Source: Fidelibacterota bacterium MT.SAG.3
GTDB lineage: Bacteria; Fidelibacterota; SORT01
NCBI GenBank assembly: GCA_004402895.1
Contig: SORT01000004.1
Span: forward strand, 1-64,000
Length of the DNA stretch: 64,000 nucleotides
Reading direction: 5' to 3'
Shown here in pieces: positions 46,474 to 59,286 of the stretch; position 1 is the first letter of the stretch, and each line of letters opens with the position of its first letter. A model generated the notes under the pieces. The model did no database searches and was not told the origin of the DNA. It was given only the letters and a program-made list of their open reading frames with translations. The position numbers and the translations under genes are program-made.

Positions 46474-46558
46474 TGTTTACTTAAATTGTATGAAAATTCA
46501 TTAAACTTCCTTCAAAGTAGAGCACAGTAGCTTAAGGAATTGTTAAATTTACCTTCAA

Positions 46559-49393
46559 CTAAAACGAAATAGAGTATCTTGCCCTGACTATATAATCATT
46601 GAATGTCTTTTCCGGTTGAACGCGTTTTTTAAATTCAGCGCTCGCAAGAATCGATTGTTTTGGAGTTATATAATATCGTGCTCCACCGCCGAGCCTGGTT
46701 TCATTGAATTCTATTGTACCTGAAGTAGAAGTATATTTCAGATTACCGTTTATCTCGAGTTTATCAGCAAACATCAAATATTTTCCGCCTACCCCGAAGA
46801 AAGTGTAACCAAATTCGGACAGCTCCGATTTATTATTATTAGTCAAGAATTGTACCTGCGTTTTAAGCGGGAAATTATATTCAGTGTTCACTACTAATGC
46901 AATTGCTGCTGAAGTATTATTAGACGAGGAAAAGGAATTGTACTTACCATCTTCATTTTCATCTGTGAAATTTTCATTCGGATCCCTGCGGCCATTCAAA
47001 TTATCGTCTTCAAATTTTTCGTTCAGTCGCTCCTGTTCAAACTCGTCTTTCGACTCGGAATTTGATACATTCAGATTTAGTCTATGCTTTAAGCCGAGAG
47101 CCTCAACATCATATCCGATTGAAAATGTGGAAGTTACAGTAGCATTATTTAATCTCCTGTCTATATACCCGAGTAAGTCGTCTATTCTTGTTGTATCGAC
47201 ACTGTTGTCACGAATAATGTTGCGTACATTAAGACTTATCCGCGGCATATCACGACCGGGGTATAAAGAGATACCGCCGTCAAATGAAGTGGTTGTAGTA
47301 GTATTTTCTTTGTCTTCAGCCAGATTATTCTCCAATCGTTCAAACCGCAGACTGACTATAAATTTACTGTTAATCATCCTTATCCTGTCAGATATGTCAA
47401 ATCCCTTAATGTCTTTTCTGATGAACGGGTTTGCCAACGAATTATATTCACTTCCCACAAAGCGGTAATTAGCGCGAAGGAAGTTCTTAAAATAACTCAT
47501 TTTTAATCCGGCATTATACGTCAGAGAGTTTAAACCCCTCGGATCAAGCGGAATCATGGTTTGATTCAAGATAAAAATCTTTTCATAATCTCCCGGATCA
47601 ATCGGTATATCTCTGCCATCAATCTTTCCGTCAAAATCATCATCTAACAGTGTATCCAGATTATCCTTTGTAAAAGGACCTCCTGTTATATCCCTTGCGA
47701 GCAGACTGAATGCCGCCTCTCCTTCTAATATGATGCGATTGTTATCAATGCCATAGAACAGGTCGGTTCCTAACAGCATGTTATCCTTCGGTGCGTGTCC
47801 CAAAATTACTTCAATTTTCTCTCCATCGGGAGCATCAGAGGATAAATAATCGAATACCGCAGGCCTGCCACTCTGAAGATTTAAACCAACTCTGTCCGGT
47901 AGGTTGGTCGCTATTAGCGAATCATCTCTGGCTTGCGCGAATGTGAATCCCCATTGGAAACGCCTATTCGGACCGAAACTTGCTCTCATTGCCAGAAGAT
48001 TCCTACTAAAAGTCCCACCCCTAAAGACTTTTCCTACTCCATCCCAAACGCCATTGCCTTCTCCGGAGTCTCCGGTATTTTTAATTCCGTCTTTTCCGAA
48101 ATCATCGAATTTCTCATCACCATTCCAAACGCCATTACCATCTAAATCAGTAAACGGTTCTCCGAGGTCATATACTCCGTTGCCTTCTCCCAGATCCCCG
48201 GTTCCTGCTATACTATCAATTCCAAAATCATCGAATGCCTCAGCCTTATCCCAAACACGGTTGCCGTTCTCGTCAGTAAGCACCTCAGATTTCGGCATAA
48301 TATCAGCAGGTATCTCTCTCTCAAGTTCACCGTACACAGCATGCAGATTAAAGTATCCAAGATCGAGAATACCCTCAACTCCTCTAATTCTTTTTCCGTA
48401 AATTGTTAGCGGTGTTACGTTCGGATTAAGATCGCCGAAATTAACCGTTAAATATTTCGTATTAAGCCCGAACATAAATCGATTCTTCGGCTGCAAAAAT
48501 TCATTCTCTTTAGAGGTTAAATATGCCAAACCTTTATAATTTACAAAATCGTAATTCCCTCTGAACGAAAGACGAGACGTTGTCACATCATCGGTTACTC
48601 CCTGAATCTTGTCACCACGAGAATCGACAACCGCCTTACCGCTGATCTTAAACCTGCTTTCAGTTCTCACTTTGTCACTTACGACCGTAAAGTCCCATTG
48701 GAGTGGCACTAAAGGCTCCCCTGATAAATCTGATGCTTCGATAATTACCGTCTTTAATCCCGGATCGAGATCATCAGACGCATACGTTATCAACTCTTCT
48801 GAAATGATGCTGCTCCCCGTAATATTAATACCATTTAGATAAATTGCAATCGAGGACAGATCAATATCATCGTTATAAAACAATGATACCGCTATAAGAG
48901 TCTCTTCCACCTTTGTCCGCGAATTAGGTTCAGGACTTAATATTATCATGTTACTTCCCGCAACCGCACCCTGCATCTGCGCTGCCTCCTGAAGTTCAGC
49001 GGCTTTTACTATCAGCGTAGGAATGAATACAGGCTGGTCATACGGATTGTTTTCCGGATAGGCTAACTGTCCTCCACCTTGTAATTCCGCTATGATAAGA
49101 TATTCCAATCCTGCGTCCGTCACTTCACTTGCAGGAATGACAGCGGACCAGAATCCTGAGGATTCAAACATGCTGAATTCTTTGTACGACTGAGAACCCC
49201 TTTGTCTGTAAAGAACTTTCAGCTCCGTCACGGGTGCGGAAGAATTTTCAACTGACACGAAGATCTCAACCTCTTTTCCTATCTCCACTCCCGCAGGGGG
49301 AGAATGTATAATTCTTCCCTGAGCATAAAGAAGAGATGGTATTATCAGAATTAAAAACGTGGTAAATAGATGTCGTTTTGAAAATTGTGGCAT
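46559..49393 (-). CDS. large secreted/outer-membrane protein with EF-hand-like calcium repeats
   Basis: A signal peptide (cut after LLYAQG) is followed by Ig-like beta domains to about residue 245, then a long beta-strand-rich part that looks like an outer-membrane barrel, ending in aromatic RYSISF. Residues about 375-465 hold tandem acidic repeats with EF-hand-like D-x-[DN]-x-[DN]-G-x-x-[DE] loops (DENGNRVWDKAEAFDDFG, DLDGNGVWNGDEKFDDFGKD); two more occur near 590 and 835 (DENEDGKYNS). No clear homologue comes to mind. It lies between the FecR protein and the CHASE2 cyclase, behind its own promoter and palindrome, so it may be an outer-membrane part of that sensing module. Confidence 0.8.
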   Translation of the reverse strand: MPQFSKRHLFTTFLILIIPSLLYAQGRIIHSPPAGVEIGKEVEIFVSVENSSAPVTELKVLYRQRGSQSYKEFSMFESSGFWSAVIPASEVTDAGLEYLIIAELQGGGQLAYPENNPYDQPVFIPTLIVKAAELQEAAQMQGAVAGSNMIILSPEPNSRTKVEETLIAVSLFYNDDIDLSSIAIYLNGINITGSSIISEELITYASDDLDPGLKTVIIEASDLSGEPLVPLQWDFTVVSDKVRTESRFKISGKAVVDSRGDKIQGVTDDVTTSRLSFRGNYDFVNYKGLAYLTSKENEFLQPKNRFMFGLNTKYLTVNFGDLNPNVTPLTIYGKRIRGVEGILDLGYFNLHAVYGELEREIPADIMPKSEVLTDENGNRVWDKAEAFDDFGIDSIAGTGDLGEGNGVYDLGEPFTDLDGNGVWNGDEKFDDFGKDGIKNTGDSGEGNGVWDGVGKVFRGGTFSRNLLAMRASFGPNRRFQWGFTFAQARDDSLIATNLPDRVGLNLQSGRPAVFDYLSSDAPDGEKIEVILGHAPKDNMLLGTDLFYGIDNNRIILEGEAAFSLLARDITGGPFTKDNLDTLLDDDFDGKIDGRDIPIDPGDYEKIFILNQTMIPLDPRGLNSLTYNAGLKMSYFKNFLRANYRFVGSEYNSLANPFIRKDIKGFDISDRIRMINSKFIVSLRFERLENNLAEDKENTTTTTSFDGGISLYPGRDMPRISLNVRNIIRDNSVDTTRIDDLLGYIDRRLNNATVTSTFSIGYDVEALGLKHRLNLNVSNSESKDEFEQERLNEKFEDDNLNGRRDPNENFTDENEDGKYNSFSSSNNTSAAIALVVNTEYNFPLKTQVQFLTNNNKSELSEFGYTFFGVGGKYLMFADKLEINGNLKYTSTSGTIEFNETRLGGGARYYITPKQSILASAEFKKRVQPEKTFNDYIVRARYSISF

Positions 49394-49410
49394 AGTGTCT
49401 CCCTACACTA

Positions 49411-49462
49411 ATAAGTTTATCCGAAAACTCTATTGAAAGTCAAGATTTCCGGATAAACTTAT
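49411..49462 (-). promoter_or_regulatory. promoter flanked by a perfect 13-bp palindrome
   Basis: ATAAGTTTATCCG (49411-49423) and CGGATAAACTTAT (49450-49462) form a perfect inverted repeat with a 26-base centre. On the minus strand a promoter sits across it: -35 TTGACT (49438-49443) in the centre and -10 TAAACT (49414-49419) inside one arm, 18-base spacer. It drives the gene starting at 49393. Operator or attenuator function is inference. Confidence 0.5.
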
Positions 49463-49484
49463 AAATTATTTATTCTGTCCTAGC

Positions 49485-50171
49485 TCAATAATCGATTATG
49501 ATTTCTTTACTGTCTCCAGCCGGATTTTCCAAATTTATTATTATTCGGTTCCCTGCGCCATCATCGCCCGGATCTGCCGGAACTCCTCCTTGAGGCGTAG
49601 GCTGTACGTCTATTGTTCCATCGGGATTTGATGTTGCAGATTGACCGACTGTAACTGTTACAGTCTGACCGCTTTCATTGTTTGTTACTGTAACAGTACC
49701 CTCTGTTACGATAATTTGGTCACCCGCCGGTGTAGAAATAATCCAAAGAACAGTACCTTTTACCGACGCGACCGATGTTGGAGTGGTGATGGTAAATTCG
49801 CCGTTACGCTGGGGCGATATCTCTGCTTTCACTTTCCCGAATGCCATATGAATGCTCTTATTAAGACCTGTTCCTGACCTTACCGCCTTTATTTCTAATT
49901 CAGAATTTTCCCTTATCTTAAGAAGAGTTTTATCATCTATAAACATCAGGGCTATGTAACCGTCATCTTTTGTTCTAATCCAATCTCTATCGTTGATCTG
50001 CTTGCCCCGCTTAAGATTTGGAGTATAATCGCCACCGGGAACTTTTAATTCTGTTTTTCCTTTGACCTTGGCTGCCACTGCTATAGATCTTGTTCCCTGC
50101 GCAAAAACAGAGCTGCTAATCAAAAGGTTCAGTAACAGTAAATATAAAATATTCTTATAAATTGATCTCAT
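49485..50171 (-). CDS. FecR-domain secreted protein
   Basis: The frame is longer (to 50234), but ATG at 50171 has AAGGAG upstream and begins a clean signal peptide (MRSIYKNILYLLLLNLLISS, cut after FAQG). The mature protein has the FecR fold: KGKTELKVPGGDYTPNLKRG, KQINDRDWIRTKDDGYIALM, LLKIRENSELEI and FTITTPTSVASVKGT-LWI. A proline/glycine-rich tail follows. FecR-domain proteins outside TonB systems are envelope proteins often linked to CHASE2 cyclases. It lies in the same direction as that cyclase, one gene away. Its start follows the stop of the 398-residue protein by 25 bases. Confidence 0.9.
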   Translation of the reverse strand: MRSIYKNILYLLLLNLLISSSVFAQGTRSIAVAAKVKGKTELKVPGGDYTPNLKRGKQINDRDWIRTKDDGYIALMFIDDKTLLKIRENSELEIKAVRSGTGLNKSIHMAFGKVKAEISPQRNGEFTITTPTSVASVKGTVLWIISTPAGDQIIVTEGTVTVTNNESGQTVTVTVGQSATSNPDGTIDVQPTPQGGVPADPGDDGAGNRIIINLENPAGDSKEIIIDY

Positions 50172-50196
50172 TTTCTTCTCCTTGACGGTGTAAAAT

Positions 50197-51393
50197 TTAT
50201 GGAATTTCAATTCGAATTGCTGTAACCTCACCACTATCCATTAGTCTTACGAGGTCATTTACAGCTTCGGCGTCTGCCGTTTCACCGTTAAGCAATATAC
50301 TTGTTACCGTCGTATAACCCACCAACTCTCCATTACCTGTAAAATAAATATCAAAGGCTGTCTCTCCAAGTATCAGTTGTAATGCGGATAAAACAGGATC
50401 GGTGATAACACCACCTACGCCGGTATCATCCCCTTCACCAGTAAGATCGGCGATTTTGAATACCAAAATATTGCTATTCCAATCTTCTTCACCACCTGTC
50501 GTAAGACAAGTTTTTTTCACTGACCAAACATAAGTTTTTCCATATTCCAACTGTTTGGCGTCTGCCGTTGCAGGATATAGAAGTATTTTACTTGACGGAT
50601 CATCACCCACATAGTAACCGTCACCGCCGAATGGGAGATATGCGTCATCATTCAGAGCTTCTTGCAATGAACTATGATTTTCCGGATCGTATAGACTAAC
50701 CCGAACTCCATATTTGCACCCTTCGGATTCCCACTCAAATCTTGGAAAGGTAGTAAAAATTTCGATCTCTTCAGCAAGAGAAGCGCCCGGCCATATAAGA
50801 TCCAATGTTGTCGGGTTAGTTATATCAATGATCTTACTTTCGAATGGATTGTCAACACTTAAAGCAGTGCTTGATTGCACTGAGAATATAAAGCTATAGG
50901 CACCCGCAGGAAGCTTACCCGAATGGGTTACAGCCTCAATCAGCGCATCTTTTTTAGCCGGATCAGTATCTCCAATGTTCCTTTGTATGGGAACACTGAA
51001 TTTAACCTCTTCACCACTGCTATCGGTAATTCTATTGATGTCATCAACGAGTTGCGTGTTCGATATTCTGATAAATCCATTAATCTCAAACTCACTCGTT
51101 TGAGCATAAATAATCTCTGTGTTGTTTAGATCAAGGGAGGGAACTGTAGCATTCATCGAAAACGTAATTTTTATAGACTGGGGATATTCAGTCGCTGACA
51201 GCTCGTACTCGAAAATGGGCGCACTACTTGAAGCGTCAGTCACCCCAAAATCGCCAACATAGAATATCACAATATTATCAGGCGATAAGATTTCCCTAAC
51301 TATTACCGTTCCCTGCCCCATCAAGGGAACAGAGAATATTAGTAAGCTAATTGACAGAAAGAGTATTTTAAAAAAGTTTGTATCAATTTTCAT
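50197..51393 (-). CDS. secreted beta-rich protein of unknown function, 398 aa
   Basis: A signal peptide (FKILFLSISLLIFSVPLMGQ) starts the protein, with AAGGAG before the ATG. The mature region has alternating beta strands; PTTLDLIWPGASLAEEIEIF and FPRFEWESEGCKYGVRVSLYD suggest a fibronectin-III-like or outer-membrane-associated sandwich, and LEYGKTYVWSVKKTC is typical of secreted FCB proteins with such domains. I assign no function. It heads the run that continues with FecR, the EF-repeat protein and the cyclase, so it may supply an extracytoplasmic component of that module. Confidence 0.7.
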   Translation of the reverse strand: MKIDTNFFKILFLSISLLIFSVPLMGQGTVIVREILSPDNIVIFYVGDFGVTDASSSAPIFEYELSATEYPQSIKITFSMNATVPSLDLNNTEIIYAQTSEFEINGFIRISNTQLVDDINRITDSSGEEVKFSVPIQRNIGDTDPAKKDALIEAVTHSGKLPAGAYSFIFSVQSSTALSVDNPFESKIIDITNPTTLDLIWPGASLAEEIEIFTTFPRFEWESEGCKYGVRVSLYDPENHSSLQEALNDDAYLPFGGDGYYVGDDPSSKILLYPATADAKQLEYGKTYVWSVKKTCLTTGGEEDWNSNILVFKIADLTGEGDDTGVGGVITDPVLSALQLILGETAFDIYFTGNGELVGYTTVTSILLNGETADAEAVNDLVRLMDSGEVTAIRIEIP

Positions 51394-51583
51394 ATGCGCT
51401 CCTTTTTAATGAACTAAACATATTTTCCCACTTGTCAATATTAGTGACAAATTCTCTTAACAACTGTGAGACTCATCATATTATTAAAAGTTCCTTTATA
51501 ATGTGCTCCCCGTCACTTTGCCGATATTTATCGGTTTCAGCTGTTCAGTGGAATATAATGGATTATCAATATTTTATCAAGAT

Positions 51584-51616
51584 AAAAAAACCTCACTGAA
51601 AAGTGAGGTTTTTTTT
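51584..51616 (-). terminator. intrinsic terminator of the rRNA operon
   Basis: Stem CCTCACT/AGTGAGG with a four-base loop and T tracts on both strands lies just beyond 5S. It can end the rRNA transcript and protect the genes beyond it. Confidence 0.85.
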
Positions 51617-51624
51617 AAATAAAG

Positions 51625-51742
51625 ACCCGGCGACGACTTACTCTTCCACCCCGTTGCCGGGGCAGTACCATCAGCGCTGGAGGGCTTAACTACTCTGTTC
51701 GGAATGGGAAGAGGTGTGGCCCCTCCGCCATAATCGCCGGGA
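51625..51742 (-). rRNA. rrf: 5S ribosomal RNA
   Basis: The minus-strand sequence is about 118 bases long and starts TCCCGGCGATTATGG. The central CCATTCCGAACAG element is the 5S hallmark, and the 5' CCCGGCGA pairs with the 3' TCGCCGGG to close helix I. It follows 23S by about 83 bases and precedes the terminator. Confidence 0.95.
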
Positions 51743-51763
51743 ACGCTTAAATCATGACTAATA

Positions 51764-51785
51764 GAGTAATTTGTTTTAAGGGTAG
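51764..51785 (-). repeat. 3' arm of the pre-23S processing stem
   Basis: These 22 bases are the exact reverse complement of 54988-55009, so the regions flanking 23S can pair into the long helix that RNase III cuts. The arm lies just after the 23S 3' end. Confidence 0.85.
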
Positions 51786-51825
51786 TTTTCGTGCAACTAC
51801 TTGATCTGACTAAAAAGAAGTAATC

Positions 51826-54944
<3,119 letters not shown>

Positions 54945-54987
54945 CAATTCCTTGTAGTCATATCAATTGTAGTTACATTTCTGTATT

Positions 54988-55023
54988 CTACCCTTAAAAC
55001 AAATTACTCAATTGTCAAAGAAC
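54988..55023 (-). promoter_or_regulatory. 5' arm of the pre-23S processing stem plus boxA-like element
   Basis: 54988-55009 is perfectly complementary (22 bp) to 51764-51785. Next to it, 55010-55023 reads on the minus strand as GTTCTTTGACAAT, close to the E. coli boxA antitermination signal (TGCTCTTTAACA). The same element precedes 16S. Confidence 0.75.
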
Positions 55024-55063
55024 ACTCTCATGGCCCCTACTTTCAATATTTGAGGCATCAATA

Positions 55064-55092
55064 AGTATACCACTATTTCAACTTTCTGTCAA
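55064..55092 (-). promoter_or_regulatory. near-consensus internal promoter for 23S-5S
   Basis: Minus strand: TTGACA (55087-55092), 17 bases, TATACT (55064-55069). The stretch from GGTATA through TTATTGATGCCTC is nearly identical to the 16S promoter region, so this is probably a duplicate. It lies about 120 bases before 23S and downstream of both tRNAs. Confidence 0.8.
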
Positions 55093-55196
55093 GAATTATT
55101 TTACGGATTGCGACAGAAAAATCAACTTTCTCGGCGATTTTAAAAATAGAATATCACTAATTCAATTAAGACCCCAATTTGAATAGTTTTTTCTTG

Positions 55197-55300
55197 TATA
55201 GTTGATTGGGATCCTCAAAGGAGTCCTACATAACCTGCGGAAGAACCTACAACCACCACCGTGCGAAAAGGCGTCGCTCTCCTAATTGAGCTACCGCCTA
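55197..55300 (-). pseudogene. decayed tRNA-Ala copy with a T-loop insertion
   Basis: The minus strand preserves the D arm (GTAGCTCAATTAGGAGAGCG), a mutated anticodon arm and GGTTGTAGGTTC of the T arm. A 29-base insert (55214-55242) beginning TTCCGCAGG interrupts it. The 3' part GATCCCAATCAACTATACAAG matches the functional tRNA-Ala 3' end and its downstream bases at most positions. The acceptor arms no longer pair. It lies directly downstream of the intact tRNA-Ala, as a tandem duplicate. Confidence 0.75.
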
Positions 55301-55357
55301 ATTTAGTTGGGGTAATATTTTAATAAGAGAACTGCCCTTTCGAGCAGTTTTTTCTCG

Positions 55358-55430
55358 TGGAGCTGATCGGGATCGAACCGACAACCTCCGCCGTGCAAGG
55401 GCGGCGCTCTCCCAGTTGAGCTACAGCCCC
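55358..55430 (-). tRNA. tRNA-Ala (TGC)
   Basis: The 73-base cloverleaf has a GGGGCTG/CAGCTCC acceptor stem (one G-U pair), an intact D arm and T arm, and anticodon loop CTTGCAC with anticodon TGC. CCA is not encoded. It lies in the 16S-23S spacer after tRNA-Ile. Confidence 0.96.
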
Positions 55431-55452
55431 AATAAATTGGGGAGCATTACCT

Positions 55453-55533
55453 GTGGGGCTAAATGGATTCCCCGCCTGAACAGCTTAGTCGGGCAGGCTC
55501 CAGAGGAATTCCCTCCGGAAGAACCAATGACCC
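55453..55533 (-). pseudogene. partial tRNA-Ile T-arm/3'-end copy with an insertion
   Basis: Just after the intact tRNA-Ile the minus strand reads GGGTCATTGGTTC, then a 50-base insert (55471-55520) starting TTCCGGAGG, then GAATCCATTTAGCCCCAC. The last 18 bases are identical to the 3' end of tRNA-Ile (55542-55559). The insert contains an 8-bp stem TCCGGAGG/CCTCTGGA with one G-U pair and a GCCTG/CAGGC stem. The insertion point in the T loop is the same as in the tRNA-Ala copy. Confidence 0.75.
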
Positions 55534-55542
55534 TACGTCAAG

Positions 55543-55616
<74 letters not shown>

Positions 55617-55722
55617 AAATAATTTCGAGCAGTTATACTTTTCAGGCTTGGCTCGCACAATAAAAAAAGCCCGAAACCTGCAAGGCACCGTTTAGTTCCT
55701 TGAGGGACCTTCGGACCCTTAA

Positions 55723-55743
55723 TTTGACAACATCGGTATGTGC
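55723..55743 (-). repeat. 3' arm of the pre-16S processing stem
   Basis: The plus strand TTTGACAACATCGGTATGTGC pairs, with two unpaired bases, with the 16S leader at 57424-57442. This is the expected RNase III helix bracketing 16S. Confidence 0.75.
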
Positions 55744-55801
55744 TTCACATCCGTCAATAACTTTGTTCGACCTATCTGTTCTCTTTCGAGAACTAACTCC
55801 C

Positions 55802-57370
<1,569 letters not shown>

Positions 57371-57423
57371 TGTTTTTTTACACTTTTGAGTTATAATAAG
57401 GGCTCATTATTAACGTTTGTTCC

Positions 57424-57467
57424 GCACATACCTGTTGTCAAAGAACACTTCCACAACATAGTTGTGG
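57424..57467 (-). promoter_or_regulatory. 16S leader: processing-stem arm, boxA-like and boxB-like elements
   Basis: 57424-57442 pairs with the 16S 3' flank. 57434-57446 reads GTTCTTTGACAAC on the minus strand (boxA-like, shared with the 23S leader). 57451-57467 is a perfect 7-bp hairpin CCACAAC/GTTGTGG placed like boxB. The set suggests Nus-type antitermination. Confidence 0.65.
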
Positions 57468-57494
57468 ACGCCTCTAATTTCAGAGGCATCAATA

Positions 57495-57523
57495 AATATA
57501 CCAATACTCCGATATTCAGTCAA
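57495..57523 (-). promoter_or_regulatory. rRNA operon promoter P1
   Basis: Minus strand: TTGACT (57518-57523), 17 bases, TATATT (57495-57500), about 125 bases before 16S. A GCCTCT/AGAGGC hairpin (57470-57487) follows. Sequence downstream of the -10 matches the internal 23S promoter. Confidence 0.8.
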
Positions 57524-57576
57524 GCTCTATTTAGCAATAATTAAACTAATATTGGAATAATATCAGAAAAGAAACG

Positions 57577-58404
57577 CTATAAAGTAAGTAAAAGTCGTTC
57601 CTGAGCAGCTATGACATTTGAAGAGAGCGCTTGTGCCGGAGCAACTATGTTTTCGTCTATAAATTCATCGGTATGATTTGGGTCATGGTGGAACAGAACC
57701 AATTTTTTTACGTTCGCTTCCTCGGCTATTTTAACACCCTCGACGAAAGTACTGTGCCCCCATCCTACGTGCCCGTCCAGATATTCTTCAGGCGTATACT
57801 GCCCATCATAAACCAAAATATCGGCATCCTTTGCCAGCTCCATCATATTTGAATCAAAGCCCTCTTTGGGATGCTCATTATCAGTGGCGTATGTAAACAC
57901 CTTGTCTTCGTGCTCTACCCTAAAGCCGAGACAACCGCCCGGATGGCTTAAATGCTTCGCGGTGACGGAAGTATCACCAATAATAATCGGCTCATTCCCG
58001 TTTATCTCAATCACTTCTACCTGAGAAGGAAGTCGATCAAACGGCACCGGGAAATATATGTCGCCCATCAATACCTTCAGCTTATCATAAAATTTGGAGT
58101 TTTCGTATTTTCTCCCGTAAAAGACCACTCTGTTTTTTTCCTCAAATATCGGTTTGAAAAACGGGAGCCCCTGAGTATGATCCCAGTGGAGATGAGAAAA
58201 AAATATGTGGAACTCTAAAGGTTTATCCGGATTAGATTTCGAAACTTGCTCACCGAGATTTCTAATCCCGGTCCCGGAATCAAAAATGATCTTATGACCT
58301 GAATCAATTATCAGCTCGACGCATGAAGTGTTGCCACCATAACGCAGGAATCCCTGTTCCGGCACCGGTGTGCTACCGCGAACGCCCCAAAATTTTACAC
58401 GCAT
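57577..58404 (-). CDS. MBL-fold metallo-hydrolase
   Basis: The 275-residue protein starts RVKFWGVRGSTPVP and carries YGGNTSCVEL, IIFDSGTGIRNLG and the metal motif SHLHWDHTQG (H-x-H-x-D-H). Later ligands appear in HLSHPGGCLGFRV and YATDNEHP with a final LVLFHHDPNHTD. This is the RNase Z/PhnP-like branch of cyclic phosphodiesterases and related hydrolases. A role in cyclic-nucleotide turnover, opposing the CHASE2 cyclase, is possible but unproven. It lies alone between the rRNA promoter region and the broken barrel gene. Confidence 0.88.
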   Translation of the reverse strand: MRVKFWGVRGSTPVPEQGFLRYGGNTSCVELIIDSGHKIIFDSGTGIRNLGEQVSKSNPDKPLEFHIFFSHLHWDHTQGLPFFKPIFEEKNRVVFYGRKYENSKFYDKLKVLMGDIYFPVPFDRLPSQVEVIEINGNEPIIIGDTSVTAKHLSHPGGCLGFRVEHEDKVFTYATDNEHPKEGFDSNMMELAKDADILVYDGQYTPEEYLDGHVGWGHSTFVEGVKIAEEANVKKLVLFHHDPNHTDEFIDENIVAPAQALSSNVIAAQERLLLTL

Positions 58405-58497
58405 AAGTCTACCTCGCTGAAATCAGATTCTTAAGTGTTCAATGTAACATATTTCTGAAAGAATACCAATTTTTTAATTATTATTATTCTCCATTGA

Positions 58498-58526
58498 TAA
58501 AGCCCCGATTATTAAATCAGGGCTTT
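58498..58526 (-). terminator. bidirectional hairpin terminator
   Basis: The stem AAAGCCC/GGGCTTT extends through GATT/AATC with one mismatch. It lies just after the stop of the broken barrel gene and can end its transcript. Confidence 0.65.
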
Positions 58527-58553
58527 ATATCTTGCTGCGCTATACTCTTTATG

Positions 58554-59154
58554 TTAAAATGACAGCGTTATTGTAAACCATTGTCGGTTATCGAATATTG
58601 CCGCTGATTGGTACGCATAATCTATGCTCAAACCCATATCAGGCGTTAAATCATATAAGAGCCCTACTCCGGCACTCGGACCCCATAGGAAATCCTCTGA
58701 CGAATTTGTAAAGGAGTTTTCATCTCCCTCGCATCACTGTTGTATCCAATGTTATAGCTACCCCTTAGAAATATGATGTTATTTAAGGAGTATTCAGCTC
58801 CGAACTTAAATTCATCCAGAGAAAAATTATTGTTCACAAAGTCACTGGACAGGGTCAAAGTATTCTGTTCGTCCAACAAGAATTCATACCCTAATCCGAG
58901 TTCCAACCGAAGTCATATATGCTAGTGAAGGGCAAATTAAGTGTGTGACCTGAAGTCGATTTTTGCAGACGTGGGCCGCTCCCCCTCGATAATCTTTTAA
59001 CCGTATTAAAATCGACTGTGCTGCTTAATGACACTGTCTCCTCAACCGGCGCTATCTGTTTGACGAAAGCGCCGCGTTTATCACGGTTCCCCGTTCCAGC
59101 AATCGTAACCGAGGCAAGTGCTAATATTACAATCAAAATAATAGCATTTTTCAT
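58554..59154 (-). pseudogene. broken outer-membrane beta-barrel gene (PorV/UPF0164-like C-terminus)
   Basis: Three frames make up one decayed gene. Frame one (59154-58891) encodes a signal peptide (MKNAIILIVILALASVTIAG) and about 65 further residues, then stops. Frame two (to 58664) encodes barrel strands such as LGYEFLLDEQNTLTLSSDFV, FKFGAEYSLNNIIFLRGSYN and GYNSDA, and stops after a one-base loss near 58727. Frame three restores the barrel end: DENSFTNSSEDFLWGPSAG, MGLSIDYAYQ and QWFTITLSF, with terminal aromatic residue and stop at 58554. The total is too short for a PorV-type protein (about 340 residues), so a central deletion is also likely at the first junction. PorV is a T9SS component, which makes the loss interesting. 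Confidence 0.75.
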
Positions 59155-59221
59155 GTTGTCGTTCTCCTTACTTTTGTTAATGTATTTGCAGAGATGCCGT
59201 ACTCCCTATGTTATCCAGTTT

Positions 59222-59286
59222 CTCTTTATCTATGTCTTATAAAGAGATTTGGCTCTATTTCCCATCCCGAAAGGGCATAAGCCAAA
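59222..59286 (-). promoter_or_regulatory. structured leader element, copy B
   Basis: On the minus strand, TTTGGCT/AGCCAAA (59280-59286 with 59248-59254) encloses a CCC/GGG hairpin. A perfect 8-bp stem CTCTTTAT/ATAAAGAG (59239-59246 with 59222-59229) follows after one base. It lies about 70 bases before the broken barrel gene and resembles copy A at 7728-7805. Confidence 0.4.

Noticed and set aside
46884-47468. 194-residue plus-strand frame rich in Ser and Phe
   Set aside because: Antisense of the EF-repeat barrel-like gene; composition reflects the opposite strand.
48040-48290. CRISPR-like repeat array
   Set aside because: The repeated DNA is coding and in frame with EF-hand-like protein repeats; spacers and repeats are not regular.
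59222-59286. Known riboswitch classes (cyclic di-GMP, TPP, cobalamin, fluoride) for the structured leader
   Set aside because: None of the conserved class motifs could be found, so it is reported only as an unclassified element.
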